This document shows, piece by piece, positions 15,928-24,791 of a stretch of 64,000 nt of DNA. The translations under genes were made by a program, and so were the position numbers. This DNA comes from Nitrospira sp. (GTDB lineage: Bacteria; Nitrospirota; Nitrospiria; Nitrospirales; Nitrospiraceae). The notes below the pieces were generated by a model. That model searched no databases. It was not told the DNA's origin and saw only the letters and a program-made list of their open reading frames with translations. Each line of letters opens with the position of its first letter. Position 1 is the stretch's first letter. The DNA lies in NCBI GenBank assembly GCA_036984305.1, contig BQWY01000001.1:1509501-1573500 (forward strand). Direction: 5' to 3'.

Positions 15928-18900
15928 CTAGGCATTCCTCTTAGCCACAGCGCAATAGAATTGATGGTCCAAGACCGTATCGATCTGTACGACTGGGGTC
16001 CCGGCGCGCGCTAGAAGATTGCGCAGATCCTCAAAGCTGAAGCGATGTAAGGTTCCTTCCAGCCAGCCACGGTGTTGTTCCGCCAGGACTGCCTCCAGGC
16101 TATCCTCGTCCGAATCAGGAGTGAGAGCGGCCTCCCCGGGCGCCAGTGAGGAACGGAGCCAGTGGAAGAGGTCGGCGGAAAAGTTAGGCACCGTGACGAC
16201 GAGCTGGCCATGTGGTGCTAGGACACGAACGCACTCTTGTAGGGCGACCAAGGGGTCACGCATGTAACCGATGATGAGATTGGCGAAGACGAGATCAAAC
16301 CGGGAAGCCGGAAAGGGGAGGGCTGCATCCAGCGTTCCACGGACAAACCAAGGGGATAACAACCGTCCCCCAAATAATCTCGGGTGCTCTGCGACACTGA
16401 GGGTGTGTTGCAGGGCGAGGATGCGAGCATGGGCTGCCCTGAGAGTGTCTTGACAGAGGTCGAGCCCCACGTATTCGGGCAGGTGAACGTCACCCGTGGG
16501 CCTCTTGGCGCGATGCACGGGGTGTGCCATAAGGGATAGTATCAACTCTCCATTTCCACAGCCCAATTCGAGCATTCGCTGCGCGCTATTGAGGGGCGCC
16601 AGTGGGGCGGAGACCTCCGCCAACATTCTTTGATAGCCGGGAGATTGCACGATTGGGCGGGAGTGCTGGACGTACGCTTTCCAGTGACGTTCTCGCCGCT
16701 CACGCGTCCAATAATGGACGCATTGTAGTCGTTGAAATTCGACCAGGCGTTCTTGAGAAATTTCCCAAGGTATAGTGGATGGCCAAGCATGAACAGAGTG
16801 CTTGATGTCGACTTCCTGTGAGAAGAACCGCACCATTTCGTAGTACCAGTGGTCCGATCGAACAGAATCTTCAAAGTGATGTGCATGCGCAGTGGATACC
16901 ACGGTGAGTCGACGGAAGGCATCCTTCACAGTGGCGCGCGTTTGATTGAGGATCTCGTGCTGTCGCTCAGATTCAACAGCATCCATGACGATCGAGATCG
17001 GAGTGACAATGTTGGCCAGGTCGCGTAACCATTCCTCGCCGCTCACATAACGTGACATGACCGCATCGTGCACGAACGGGGCTATTTGGACGCTGACTCG
17101 ACGTATGACACCCGTCCCTGGTTGCCGATCGGCGAACGTGTGAGGGACTGGGGCGGTGTGTCGAAGGCGGTGCAGTTCAAGCGACAGATCGACCGCCGGA
17201 TTGATCAAGGCGACCGCCGAGATCAGCCGCCCCGAATGGATGGCCCGGACGGAAAGTCGCCCTCCGATCCCCTCTCCCAGGAGGCACACTGGCGTCTCTG
17301 GCCAAAATTCGGTCGTGAAGTCGAGGATCGCATACAAATCCCGTTGCATGTGGCTCAGGAGTGGATATCCCTTGGATATATCGCTCTCACCGGGGTGATC
17401 GGTTGGGTCGTATCGAAGCACTTGAAACCCTTCGCGTACCAAACAGTATGAAAGGAACAGATACGCTTCCTTCGCATGACCGACATCAGGGACGATGACG
17501 ATAAGCGGTCCTGTCGCATCGCCCTGAAGATGATCATGATAAATGGCGATGCGACCGTCCTCCACATTATGAGTCCAGAGCAAATCCGTCGTCAGTGATC
17601 GATTGTGTCTGGCTGCGGTCATGCCCATATAAGCTGTCAGCTCATGGTTGGCGAGGGCACGAAGTTGTGCAAGTGTCTCATCGGTGGCTGGGCCGAATTG
17701 CACGCCATAATTCCACGTCAGAGCGACCCGGGCCTGGTCGTTGGCGCCAGACGTCACCTCACGGACAACCTGAAAGGGAAGGCGCTCGCCCGTTCGCGTG
17801 AGATTGGTTGCATGAGATCGCCAAAGGTCGTGCTCTGTACGGAACTCCAACGTGCACGAGCTCAAGCGGGGCGGTAACGGTTCGAGGAGTCGAATTCGCG
17901 CACCTCGCAGATGGATATCCAACATCCAGCCGCGGCAGTTGGAGGTGACCCCATGGGCGTTCGAGCAGATGACTTCAATGGCGACGTGGCACGGCGCCCG
18001 GAAGTCGAGGCGCCTGTCCCCGACGATTGGGGTACCCGATGGATGGACAAGTGAATGGAACTGCAGGCGGTCGTTTTCGTTCGGTATGTGGACCTGAACC
18101 TTGAGCGAATCGGGATGATCGGTCAAGACCTCTAAGAAGGATTGGAGAACGATTCGCTTGACAGGCTCCAGATCTTCGAAGCGGATCCTGACCAACACTT
18201 TCCCGTTGTGGTGCCCCACGACCGTCACTCCGGTCACCTGCAAGAATAAAACGTCGGAAAGCAAAGACACCGTCGCCCATTGAGGCCTGTGTCTTTCCGG
18301 CATGTGCGGGGCCTGTGCGCACAGTCCCGATTCACTCAACGAAATCGTGACCCCCTCCTGAACGTGTCCATCGAACGAAAATTCCGTCTGAAGTTGAACG
18401 CGCTTTCTGCTGGAGTGGCGTCGCTCGGGTCCCGACCATTCCTGCGCAGGTACAGCAGCCGGAACAGCTTGTGCTGTGCGGGTAGGCGATGGGATCGGCA
18501 GGGGATCATGAGGGGAGGCTAGACGGACGGGCATGAACGTCGGGGCGAGCTCCTCGACTCGAGGAGATGGTGCTATGCGGATTGCCGCAGGGCGTGGCTC
18601 TGATGTCGGAGTGCGCAACACGTTCTCTGGAGCAACCACATCCAGTTTCCCAAGAAAATGTTCGACGGTTTGCCAGATAGTTTCAATTGAGGGGTACAGG
18701 ATCGGCGCAGCGCGCTGAGTAGGTTGAGGCGGAAGATCCCGCAGCGCCAGAAATGTTGCGGGGGTCGAGGATTGCCTATGGCCGGGCTGTCCGGCTGATG
18801 CGACGGCGTGCTGAATGAGTCCAACGGTCCCAAGAAAAAGCGCCGGCCAGGCGTAGACTCCTCGTGCGCTGATTCGAGCGGCGCAGACATTAGGGACCGG

Positions 18901-19572
18901 TCCGATGCTCGACTTCGGCATGAGAAAAACTTCCAGCCGACGTGTCGCACGAGCTCCCGCACGCCGTTCATTGAAGCGCTGTTCTGCGAGACGCCGAGAT
19001 TCGCGATGCAGCATGTGCGTGTAATGCGTTCCCAGGAGTTCCTGTGCGTCATAGCCCAACACCGTTCTGACGGCTTCGCTGAGGTATGTGAATTGACCGG
19101 TTGAATTGAGCTCATAGAGGATTGCGCCAGTTCGCTCGACAGCATGGACACTGTGCAGCGGATACACGTCAGAGGGTGGCTCCACAGCAGGGGCTTGTAC
19201 CAGGTGACCGATCAAGCTCAGTAGGTCGAGCAGAAAGGTCGGCGCAGACCGATACAGCAAGGCCGCGGCACCACTGCGCATGGCCTGAAGTGGGCTTACG
19301 TCTGGTAGCCGACTATGCAGGATGACGGGGATACCGGCGCGACGAATTTGGAGATCTTGCACGAGTGCGAGGCCGGAAGAGTCCGGTAACTCAAGATCGA
19401 GAATGATCAGTGACCAGGCATGCTGAGTAATCCACCCACGGGCTTGATCGGCGGTGTAGACGGCCTCAACGCGGCATCCAGCAAAATGAGATCGGATCCC
19501 AACCGTCATGAGCTTGACGTCATCTGCTGAATCGCTCACGAGCAAGACCGACATGGAATCAGGAGCGATCAC
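15928..19572 (-). CDS. REC-PAS-PilZ-PilZ-LuxD-like-methyltransferase multidomain protein
   Basis: A single 1214-residue frame links six modules. Residues 7-125 form a receiver domain (Asp59 in LIILDLELPD; the usual Lys is replaced in LLYRSAP). Residues about 145-220 form a PAS domain. A proline-rich linker is followed by a PilZ domain (about 400-500; RRHSSRKR and SLSESGL) and a second PilZ-like domain (about 535-640; RRLDFR, DIHLRGARI). Then comes an alpha/beta hydrolase region resembling LuxD acyl transferase (GFQVLRYDPTDHPGES), and last a class I methyltransferase (MLELGCGNGE). At the LuxD nucleophile position the chain reads GEGIGG, so the serine is missing. The role is unknown; the domains suggest cyclic di-GMP and phosphorylation input into lipid-like or methylation output. 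The GTG at 19572 has GGGGAG upstream; an ATG at 19554 is the alternative. Confidence 0.85.
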   Translation of the reverse strand: MIAPDSMSVLLVSDSADDVKLMTVGIRSHFAGCRVEAVYTADQARGWITQHAWSLIILDLELPDSSGLALVQDLQIRRAGIPVILHSRLPDVSPLQAMRSGAAALLYRSAPTFLLDLLSLIGHLVQAPAVEPPSDVYPLHSVHAVERTGAILYELNSTGQFTYLSEAVRTVLGYDAQELLGTHYTHMLHRESRRLAEQRFNERRAGARATRRLEVFLMPKSSIGPVPNVCAARISARGVYAWPALFLGTVGLIQHAVASAGQPGHRQSSTPATFLALRDLPPQPTQRAAPILYPSIETIWQTVEHFLGKLDVVAPENVLRTPTSEPRPAAIRIAPSPRVEELAPTFMPVRLASPHDPLPIPSPTRTAQAVPAAVPAQEWSGPERRHSSRKRVQLQTEFSFDGHVQEGVTISLSESGLCAQAPHMPERHRPQWATVSLLSDVLFLQVTGVTVVGHHNGKVLVRIRFEDLEPVKRIVLQSFLEVLTDHPDSLKVQVHIPNENDRLQFHSLVHPSGTPIVGDRRLDFRAPCHVAIEVICSNAHGVTSNCRGWMLDIHLRGARIRLLEPLPPRLSSCTLEFRTEHDLWRSHATNLTRTGERLPFQVVREVTSGANDQARVALTWNYGVQFGPATDETLAQLRALANHELTAYMGMTAARHNRSLTTDLLWTHNVEDGRIAIYHDHLQGDATGPLIVIVPDVGHAKEAYLFLSYCLVREGFQVLRYDPTDHPGESDISKGYPLLSHMQRDLYAILDFTTEFWPETPVCLLGEGIGGRLSVRAIHSGRLISAVALINPAVDLSLELHRLRHTAPVPHTFADRQPGTGVIRRVSVQIAPFVHDAVMSRYVSGEEWLRDLANIVTPISIVMDAVESERQHEILNQTRATVKDAFRRLTVVSTAHAHHFEDSVRSDHWYYEMVRFFSQEVDIKHSVHAWPSTIPWEISQERLVEFQRLQCVHYWTRERRERHWKAYVQHSRPIVQSPGYQRMLAEVSAPLAPLNSAQRMLELGCGNGELILSLMAHPVHRAKRPTGDVHLPEYVGLDLCQDTLRAAHARILALQHTLSVAEHPRLFGGRLLSPWFVRGTLDAALPFPASRFDLVFANLIIGYMRDPLVALQECVRVLAPHGQLVVTVPNFSADLFHWLRSSLAPGEAALTPDSDEDSLEAVLAEQHRGWLEGTLHRFSFEDLRNLLARAGTPVVQIDTVLDHQFYCAVAKRNA

Positions 19573-20026
19573 GGGAGGTGCTCCCCCGTTTCCTTCGGCG
19601 AGTCTGGCCCTAGAGTGGGTCTATTAGTATGTGCGTAGCGTATTTTCGTAGTATCGAGCGGGGCATCCAAACGGTTCGGCGTAGCCTGGAGTCCGAGTCC
19701 GACATTGTCTTGCAATATGAATGGAGATGTGTCCTCGCAAAACCACGAGGGTGGTCGAACCAAGATGTTTGGAGCAGGACCGTAAGGGTACGAAGCTGCC
19801 GATGCCATTGAAAATGGGATAACACACTCCTGCTCCTGCAGGGAGCCGGTAGCTTGGGGGGGATATCCTACTTGCGGCGGGAAGGATAAATCCAGGCCAA
19901 ATGGCCCTATTTATACCTGTTTTTACGGGATTTTAAATACGGCGGGAGATGGCACAGTCAAACGAGAAAAATGGTCACTCGTCAATGGGTTATGAAAACG
20001 GTATGAGCGGAGGTCTGTGCCAGGTC
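19573..20026. other. Intergenic region, no gene seen
   Basis: This 454-base stretch lies between the 1214-residue protein gene and the end of the copper protein gene, both on the minus strand. Short open frames here have no family features or convincing ribosome sites. It should contain the promoter of the large gene, but I see no clear -35/-10 pair. A weak GGCC-ATTT-GGCC hairpin near 19896-19907 lacks a T-tract. Confidence 0.5.
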
Positions 20027-21025
20027 CTAACCGCCTTGAGCCTGACGTGTATCGCTTGGGCAGAGTCCCGGGGTCATGTACAGCAAGTAGTTGCCCATGC
20101 CGTGCTGGAGTTGGTCTTTCTGAAGGGGATGGTGGTGGACCATGATCATCTCATAGTCATCGGCTTGTGAGACACTAAAGCCTTGATCGCTGCTGTACAC
20201 CTGATGAGGACGAAATTCCAAAAATGTGCCGTCACGGTCCACGTCCGGAACCGTGCGGAGCAGAGTGCGATTTTTCGTTTTGTTCTCCAGACCGATCATC
20301 AATAGCTCATCGTGTCCATGCGGATAGGCAAACTTCACGCAGCCGTTCATCAGAAATTTGAGGGGCGCCGTGTGAATTTGCACTCCTGGGCGAATCTCGA
20401 TCCCCTCGTCAGTTTGATCCGGACCGCGTTGGGCAAACTTGCTATAGCACACGACGTTGACTCCGACTTGATACACGTCCATCTCTTTGATTGGGGCATC
20501 GTCTGGAGCCATGTACATGGTAAAAGTTGCGACCACGTTCTTGGTCGGTGGAGCTCCATGATAGAAGGCGACGATCGACATGAGATGGTCACCCTTGCCC
20601 AGTTTCACCCCGTACCCGTCAGGGAATCGTGTCTCGGTCATTTCGAGGCCGGCTCCGGCGAAGAAGAGAGGCTCGCCGGGACATGACACGCTGGGTTTGT
20701 CGTTGTTTAACATGAGAATATGGTGTAAGTAATTTCTCGGCAGTTCTTTGCCATCCTGAGTAAAGACCTGGGTCTTGTACCCCACCATGTACATGTCCTT
20801 CGGAAGTGTGAAATGGTGTTTGGGCATGGAAGCGGCCAGTTCGCCGTCATGCGCGGCCGGCAGATCGATCGGGCCGAACGTCAGGGTGACGGTATCTTTC
20901 GCAATCGTCACTTTGGTGGTGGCCTGATTCTTTAAGGTGGGAACGGCATGATGATCGTGAGCATCGGAGGCGAGTGCCGAGGTTAACGACCATACCAAAA
21001 TTGAGAACAGTATCTGCCACCTCAT
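20027..21025 (-). CDS. Secreted PHM-like (copper type II monooxygenase fold) protein
   Basis: The 332-residue product has a signal peptide ending near ALASDAHDHH. Its conserved motifs follow peptidylglycine alpha-hydroxylating monooxygenase (PHM) order. HH at residues 101-102 (NYLHHILML) matches the CuH pair, and His156 (VAFYHGAPP) matches the third ligand. HxH at 236-238 (FAYPHGHDE) and Met310 (QHGMGNYLLYM) match the CuM site. If this reading is right, it is a periplasmic copper-dependent oxygenase or copper-binding relative; the substrate is unknown. The ATG at 21025 has a perfect AGGAGGT upstream. It is 83 bases after the NTF2-like gene and probably in an operon with it. The assignment is from motif pattern alone. 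Confidence 0.65.
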   Translation of the reverse strand: MRWQILFSILVWSLTSALASDAHDHHAVPTLKNQATTKVTIAKDTVTLTFGPIDLPAAHDGELAASMPKHHFTLPKDMYMVGYKTQVFTQDGKELPRNYLHHILMLNNDKPSVSCPGEPLFFAGAGLEMTETRFPDGYGVKLGKGDHLMSIVAFYHGAPPTKNVVATFTMYMAPDDAPIKEMDVYQVGVNVVCYSKFAQRGPDQTDEGIEIRPGVQIHTAPLKFLMNGCVKFAYPHGHDELLMIGLENKTKNRTLLRTVPDVDRDGTFLEFRPHQVYSSDQGFSVSQADDYEMIMVHHHPLQKDQLQHGMGNYLLYMTPGLCPSDTRQAQGG

Positions 21026-21108
21026 AGTACCTCCTATACTCCTGATGATCGAGTGCGATCGAAACGCCAACATGTTTCGGTGAGTTCGTGAGTCGTTCGA
21101 GGGCACAT

Positions 21109-21990
21109 TCATGGGGCGTCGAGCACGGGGGAGAGCCGTTTCCACAGATACGTGCCGCCATGTTCCCGAGGTGGAATATTCTTATGGTTTCCCACCCGCG
21201 AATACCACCACACTCCCTTCGCTTCTTTCCCATCTTCAGAAAGAAGCAATTCAAAGCCTCCTTCGCGATCATTACCTGGCTGATGCCAGGTGCCTTGCCA
21301 GAGCCGGTCTGCAAAACGGGTGGTCACAAATCGCCCCCCCTGCTGCGTATACGGGCCGTTGCCGGATCGGTCGAGTGTCGCCCGGTAGTGCTTGTCGTCT
21401 TCCACCTCCGTAATCTCCCATTGGCCGCTTAAATCTGGAACAGCCGGTGACTCCGTGCCGACGACTTTGGTGCGCGGATTGGTATGGCCAGGCTTGGACG
21501 CACCGTGTACCCCTGGCAGCGAGCGCAAGGATTCGTGCCAAGAAAGCAGTTGCCATCGCCCTTGTCGACGTTCGAGCACGCCGCTCTCTCTGAGAGGAAG
21601 CACTTCCTGCCGCCCTGGCTCACTGTCGCGTACATGTCGAATGTAGTCGAGTTCCATTGTGAACCAGGCCACGTCTCCCTTGCGCCAGACGTTCAATTCA
21701 CGGATCGGCAGCTCCAAACGCTGGACGAGAGCAAACTCCTCTTTGAAATCCTTGGCCAGTTGCTCCCAGCCGACATATTTACGTCCGCCGATCGAGTAGC
21801 TGACAATGTCGGCATCGTGGGCGATGTAGTGTGAGATCGTGGGGAAATCCATTTCTGCATTCGCCCGCACGAGTGCGCGGATGATGGCTTCTGGATCGTC
21901 CGCTTGAACCGCGTGGCTTTGGACCGGAAGCCACAACGATCCCAATACCACCACCGCCCTCGAGAGGCTCAATAACGGATTGAACCACAT
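21109..21990 (-). CDS. Exported NTF2/SnoaL-like domain protein
   Basis: This 293-residue protein has a signal peptide (cleavage near QSHAVQA). An NTF2-like (SnoaL/DUF4440) cone-fold domain follows, with ADDPEAIIRALVRANAEMDF, ISHYIAHDADIVSY and DVAWFTMELDY. A C-terminal stretch (about 195-285) is rich in beta strands and tryptophan (SGQWEITEVEDDKHYRATL). NTF2-like domains bind small ligands or act as simple enzymes; no specific activity can be assigned. The start ATG has AAGGA six bases upstream. It precedes the PHM-like copper gene on the same strand, so the two may work together in the periplasm. Confidence 0.72.
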   Translation of the reverse strand: MWFNPLLSLSRAVVVLGSLWLPVQSHAVQADDPEAIIRALVRANAEMDFPTISHYIAHDADIVSYSIGGRKYVGWEQLAKDFKEEFALVQRLELPIRELNVWRKGDVAWFTMELDYIRHVRDSEPGRQEVLPLRESGVLERRQGRWQLLSWHESLRSLPGVHGASKPGHTNPRTKVVGTESPAVPDLSGQWEITEVEDDKHYRATLDRSGNGPYTQQGGRFVTTRFADRLWQGTWHQPGNDREGGFELLLSEDGKEAKGVWWYSRVGNHKNIPPREHGGTYLWKRLSPVLDAP

Positions 21991-22069
21991 AGCATCCTTG
22001 CTGAAACGGAAACTCGTCGTGGGTTGCTGAAGCGATGGAAGGGCAGGCTACAGACGCCTCGGGGGTTTG

Positions 22070-22870
22070 TCAATGGAGTGCGGGCTCCGCGAAGCGACTG
22101 GTATGCGTGCAGATGACCACGGTGATATTGTCATCACCACCGCGGCGGTTGCATTCGTCGACGAGTCCACGACACAAAGAGGATGGGGTGGCGACCAGGC
22201 GGTCGATGAATTCTTCGATGTCCCGGTCGCTCATCATCTTCGTGAGCCCGTCGGTGCAGAGCAACAGGACATCCCCTCGCTCGAACGTCTCCGCCAAATA
22301 ATCCGGTTCGACCGTCGCGTCGATTCCTACGGCCCGAGTGAGCGCATGACGCTTGGGATGGGTGGCAGCCTCCTCGCGACTTAACAGGCCCCGTCGCACG
22401 AAATCTTCCACGACGGAGTGATCCTGCGTCATTTGACGCAGTCGCCCCTGCCGAAAGCGGTAGGCTCGGCTGTCGCCAACATGAACGATACGAACAACCG
22501 ACCCTTCGTCGGAATCGAGAATGCTGGCCGCTAGGAGTGTCGTGCCCATGTTATGCAGTTCGGGTGATCGGCGTGCAGTCTCAAAAATAGTCGTGTTGGC
22601 AGCGGCAACGATCCGACGAAGAGCGCTTTCGGTATGGACACGAACGTGTTGCTCCGTCGAGCTATCCATTCCCTGAGCCGCAACGGCATTTTGAAAGCTT
22701 TCGATGGCGAGGCGACTGGCAACATCCCCCCCAGCGTGGCCCCCCATGCCGTCAGCTACCACGTAGAGACCCGTGTCATTGATAACCAGAAACGCGTCCT
22801 GATTGTTCCTTCGGACTCGCCCCGTGTCCGTAAGCCCAACGCCCAACCACCGGGGAATCGAAGATGTCAT
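22070..22870 (-). CDS. PP2C-type serine/threonine protein phosphatase
   Basis: This 266-residue cytoplasmic protein is of the PPM/Stp1 family, which removes phosphate from Ser/Thr using two metal ions. The motifs RRNNQDA, VVADGMGGHAGGDVAS, HVGDSRAYRF, LTRAVG and LLLCTDGLTKMM appear in order, and the metal-binding aspartates are present. Such phosphatases normally oppose a Hanks-type kinase, but none is in the window. Its ATG overlaps the stop of the upstream RNase H-like gene by four bases, so the two are translationally coupled. Confidence 0.93.
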   Translation of the reverse strand: MTSSIPRWLGVGLTDTGRVRRNNQDAFLVINDTGLYVVADGMGGHAGGDVASRLAIESFQNAVAAQGMDSSTEQHVRVHTESALRRIVAAANTTIFETARRSPELHNMGTTLLAASILDSDEGSVVRIVHVGDSRAYRFRQGRLRQMTQDHSVVEDFVRRGLLSREEAATHPKRHALTRAVGIDATVEPDYLAETFERGDVLLLCTDGLTKMMSDRDIEEFIDRLVATPSSLCRGLVDECNRRGGDDNITVVICTHTSRFAEPALH

Positions 22871-23652
22871 GCTTGCAGGCTGAAGGCCGACGGTTCGGCG
22901 TGTGGACGTAATTGCCGGGACACGCGTTCGTAAATGTACTCGGCCAATGGCGCCAAATGTTCGGTGTCGGCTCTATTATATCCAAGAAGGCGCTCGAGAG
23001 CCCGTGAATTTCCCTGGCGGTGCTGATGCCAGAGCAACACGGCATCCCAACCGGTCAATCCGGCGAGATCGTCAGCCCGAGCCAAACCGACTTGATGTTC
23101 CACGGACTTGAGGCCGCCATGAAGCCCGACTCGTCGCGCCAAGAAACACAGATCGACATGAAGAGGGGGGACGCGAAGATGCGGGTAGGCACGCCTCAGA
23201 AAGGGTACATCAAACACAGACCCGAAGAAGGTCACCAACATGGCTGCGCCGTCGAACATCTCATTGATTGACCGTTCGCTCAGGTTCTCGTGGGCGACCA
23301 ATTGCAATGTGCACGCGTCACGATGTATTCCCACCACTGTGACGCTATCCGGCGAAGCGTCTGCTCCGGTCGTTTCAATGTCGAGATACACAACGTTCTG
23401 GCGACAGACGGGGAACAGGCGCCAGTGGTCCCGGGGACGGAGGCACGACGCAAAGTACGCGGTATCGCGCCGGAGCAGAGCCTCAGCCGCGCGATGCAAC
23501 GCCCGGTCGTGGTGGTGCTTTCGTCCCGCGGAAAGCCCAGGAATCTGGGTTCGCCTGAAAAAGTCGGACCAGTGGAGCACTCCCATCTCCCACCAGCGAC
23601 GCTCGGTTGTTTCCCCGACTCCCTGGAGGTGGACGAAGGTGGACTCGATCAC
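22867..23652 (-). CDS. YprB-type RNase H-like exonuclease
   Basis: The 261-residue protein has a helix-hairpin-like N-terminal part (LQGVGETTERRWWEMGVLHW) and an RNase H/DnaQ-like 3'-5' exonuclease fold, Pfam RNase_H_2 type. The first acidic motif is YLDIETTG, the second FFGSVFDVPFLRRAYP, and the last YNRADTEHL, so the acidic metal ligands are kept. The likely role is nucleic acid processing or repair; the substrate is unknown. It starts at GTG and overlaps the phosphatase gene by four bases. It is divergent from the cyclophilin-like gene. Confidence 0.8.
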   Translation of the reverse strand: MIESTFVHLQGVGETTERRWWEMGVLHWSDFFRRTQIPGLSAGRKHHHDRALHRAAEALLRRDTAYFASCLRPRDHWRLFPVCRQNVVYLDIETTGADASPDSVTVVGIHRDACTLQLVAHENLSERSINEMFDGAAMLVTFFGSVFDVPFLRRAYPHLRVPPLHVDLCFLARRVGLHGGLKSVEHQVGLARADDLAGLTGWDAVLLWHQHRQGNSRALERLLGYNRADTEHLAPLAEYIYERVSRQLRPHAEPSAFSLQA

Positions 23653-23766
23653 GACAGCTCAGCAGTCTGCCAGAGCGTGCCGAGTGAGTCCAGTCTTGAT
23701 TTCGAGCGGGGCGCCGGATACAGTTTGCGCCGCATCTTGAATCATGCGGTGGGGTAAGGAATATTT

Positions 23767-24156
23767 ATGGTAGACGGGACCACGGGAAAGCGCATTATCA
23801 TCAAGGTGGGTGGGGTTCAGCTCGAGGCGGTCCTCAAGCCAAACAAAACCGCCGACAGTGTCTACGCAGCGTTGCCCGTGCAGGCCGCGTTGAATGTGTG
23901 GGGAGAAGAATACTTCTGTAAGATCGCGGGGGTGAAAGATTTTCGGGAAACTGCCACGACCAAAGTGAAGATTGGCGACGTGGCTTGGTGGGGACCCGGA
24001 GAGGTCCTGGCGATCTTCTTTGGGCGCACCCCAATGAGTACGGGGCCGGATCCGGTCCCTGCCGACCGGGTCAATGTGATCGGGCAGATTATCGGAGACG
24101 CGTCGCTCCTGCGCCAAGCGTACCAGGCGAGCACCATTCGGATCGAACAGACATAA
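23767..24156 (+). CDS. Cyclophilin-like fold protein (TM1367 family)
   Basis: This 129-residue cytoplasmic protein resembles the small cyclophilin-like family typified by Thermotoga TM1367, with KVGGVQLEAVLKPNKTA at the start and the family hallmark GPGEVLAIFFGRTPMS. These proteins share the cyclophilin barrel but not the isomerase active site; their function is unknown. The ATG has AAGGA upstream. It begins a tight run with the two DUF507 genes (nine and eight bases between genes). Confidence 0.8.
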   Translation: MVDGTTGKRIIIKVGGVQLEAVLKPNKTADSVYAALPVQAALNVWGEEYFCKIAGVKDFRETATTKVKIGDVAWWGPGEVLAIFFGRTPMSTGPDPVPADRVNVIGQIIGDASLLRQAYQASTIRIEQT

Positions 24157-24165
24157 GATCCTGCT

Positions 24166-24447
24166 ATGAAATTGTCGAAAGAACGTGTTCGCCACTTGGC
24201 ACAAGTTCTGAACCTTCGTTTGCAGGAGGAAGGGCAGTTGAGCGTGACCGGCGATACCAACGCATTTATGGATCGGCTCGAGGCCACGATCACCGCCGAG
24301 TTATCAGTCGAAGACCGACTGAACGCCGAAGTGCGGGAGATGCTGAAGGCCTATGCCGATCAAATCGAGCGGGGGCAGGTCGATTACCAGAAGATGTTTA
24401 CCATGATAAAAAGCAAATTGGTGCGTGATCGAGGCCTGATCCTGTAG
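24166..24447 (+). CDS. DUF507 family protein, first copy
   Basis: This 93-residue all-helical protein matches DUF507, a family known mostly from Nitrospirota, Deltaproteobacteria and related phyla. Visible features are the N-terminal KLSKERVRHLAQVL, the charged middle and the KSKLVRDRGLIL ending. The function is unknown. It is followed by a second DUF507 gene eight bases downstream and preceded by the cyclophilin-like gene, so the three are probably co-transcribed. Confidence 0.85.
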   Translation: MKLSKERVRHLAQVLNLRLQEEGQLSVTGDTNAFMDRLEATITAELSVEDRLNAEVREMLKAYADQIERGQVDYQKMFTMIKSKLVRDRGLIL

Positions 24448-24455
24448 GGAATGGG

Positions 24456-24737
24456 ATGACGCTTCTAAGCGACGACAAAGTGACCCATCTTTCCCACGTG
24501 ATCCTTGAGACCATCAAACGTGCGGAAGGGGTGACGCTGCGTGGGGATGAGGTCAAGGTATTGCGCACCATCAAGCGAGTACTGGCGCTTGAGCTCGCGC
24601 AGGAGGCAGCGGTTGATCAAGCTGTCCGGAAAAGGCTGGCCTCGTATTCGCGTCCTATCGTGGAAGGCAGTCAGGAGTGGGACGTGATGTATCGAAAGTG
24701 CGCTGAAGAGGAACTCCGTAAACAGCTTCGCGGTTAA
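24456..24737 (+). CDS. DUF507 family protein, second copy
   Basis: This 93-residue protein has the same length and layout as the preceding DUF507 gene: SDDKVTHLSHVILETI at the start, a helical middle, and EWDVMYRKCAEEELRKQL at the end. The two copies have diverged strongly in sequence, which points to an old duplication and perhaps a heterodimer. The function is unknown. Confidence 0.83.
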   Translation: MTLLSDDKVTHLSHVILETIKRAEGVTLRGDEVKVLRTIKRVLALELAQEAAVDQAVRKRLASYSRPIVEGSQEWDVMYRKCAEEELRKQLRG

Positions 24738-24791
24738 CACTACACGTTCACTCGGCCGGAACGGCTCGGGCGGTTCGTCAGGAGGTGCATC

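Noticed and set aside
19569-19827. Small minus-strand frames upstream of the large PilZ protein
   Set aside because: Several overlapping frames of 67-79 codons lack ribosome sites and recognisable features.
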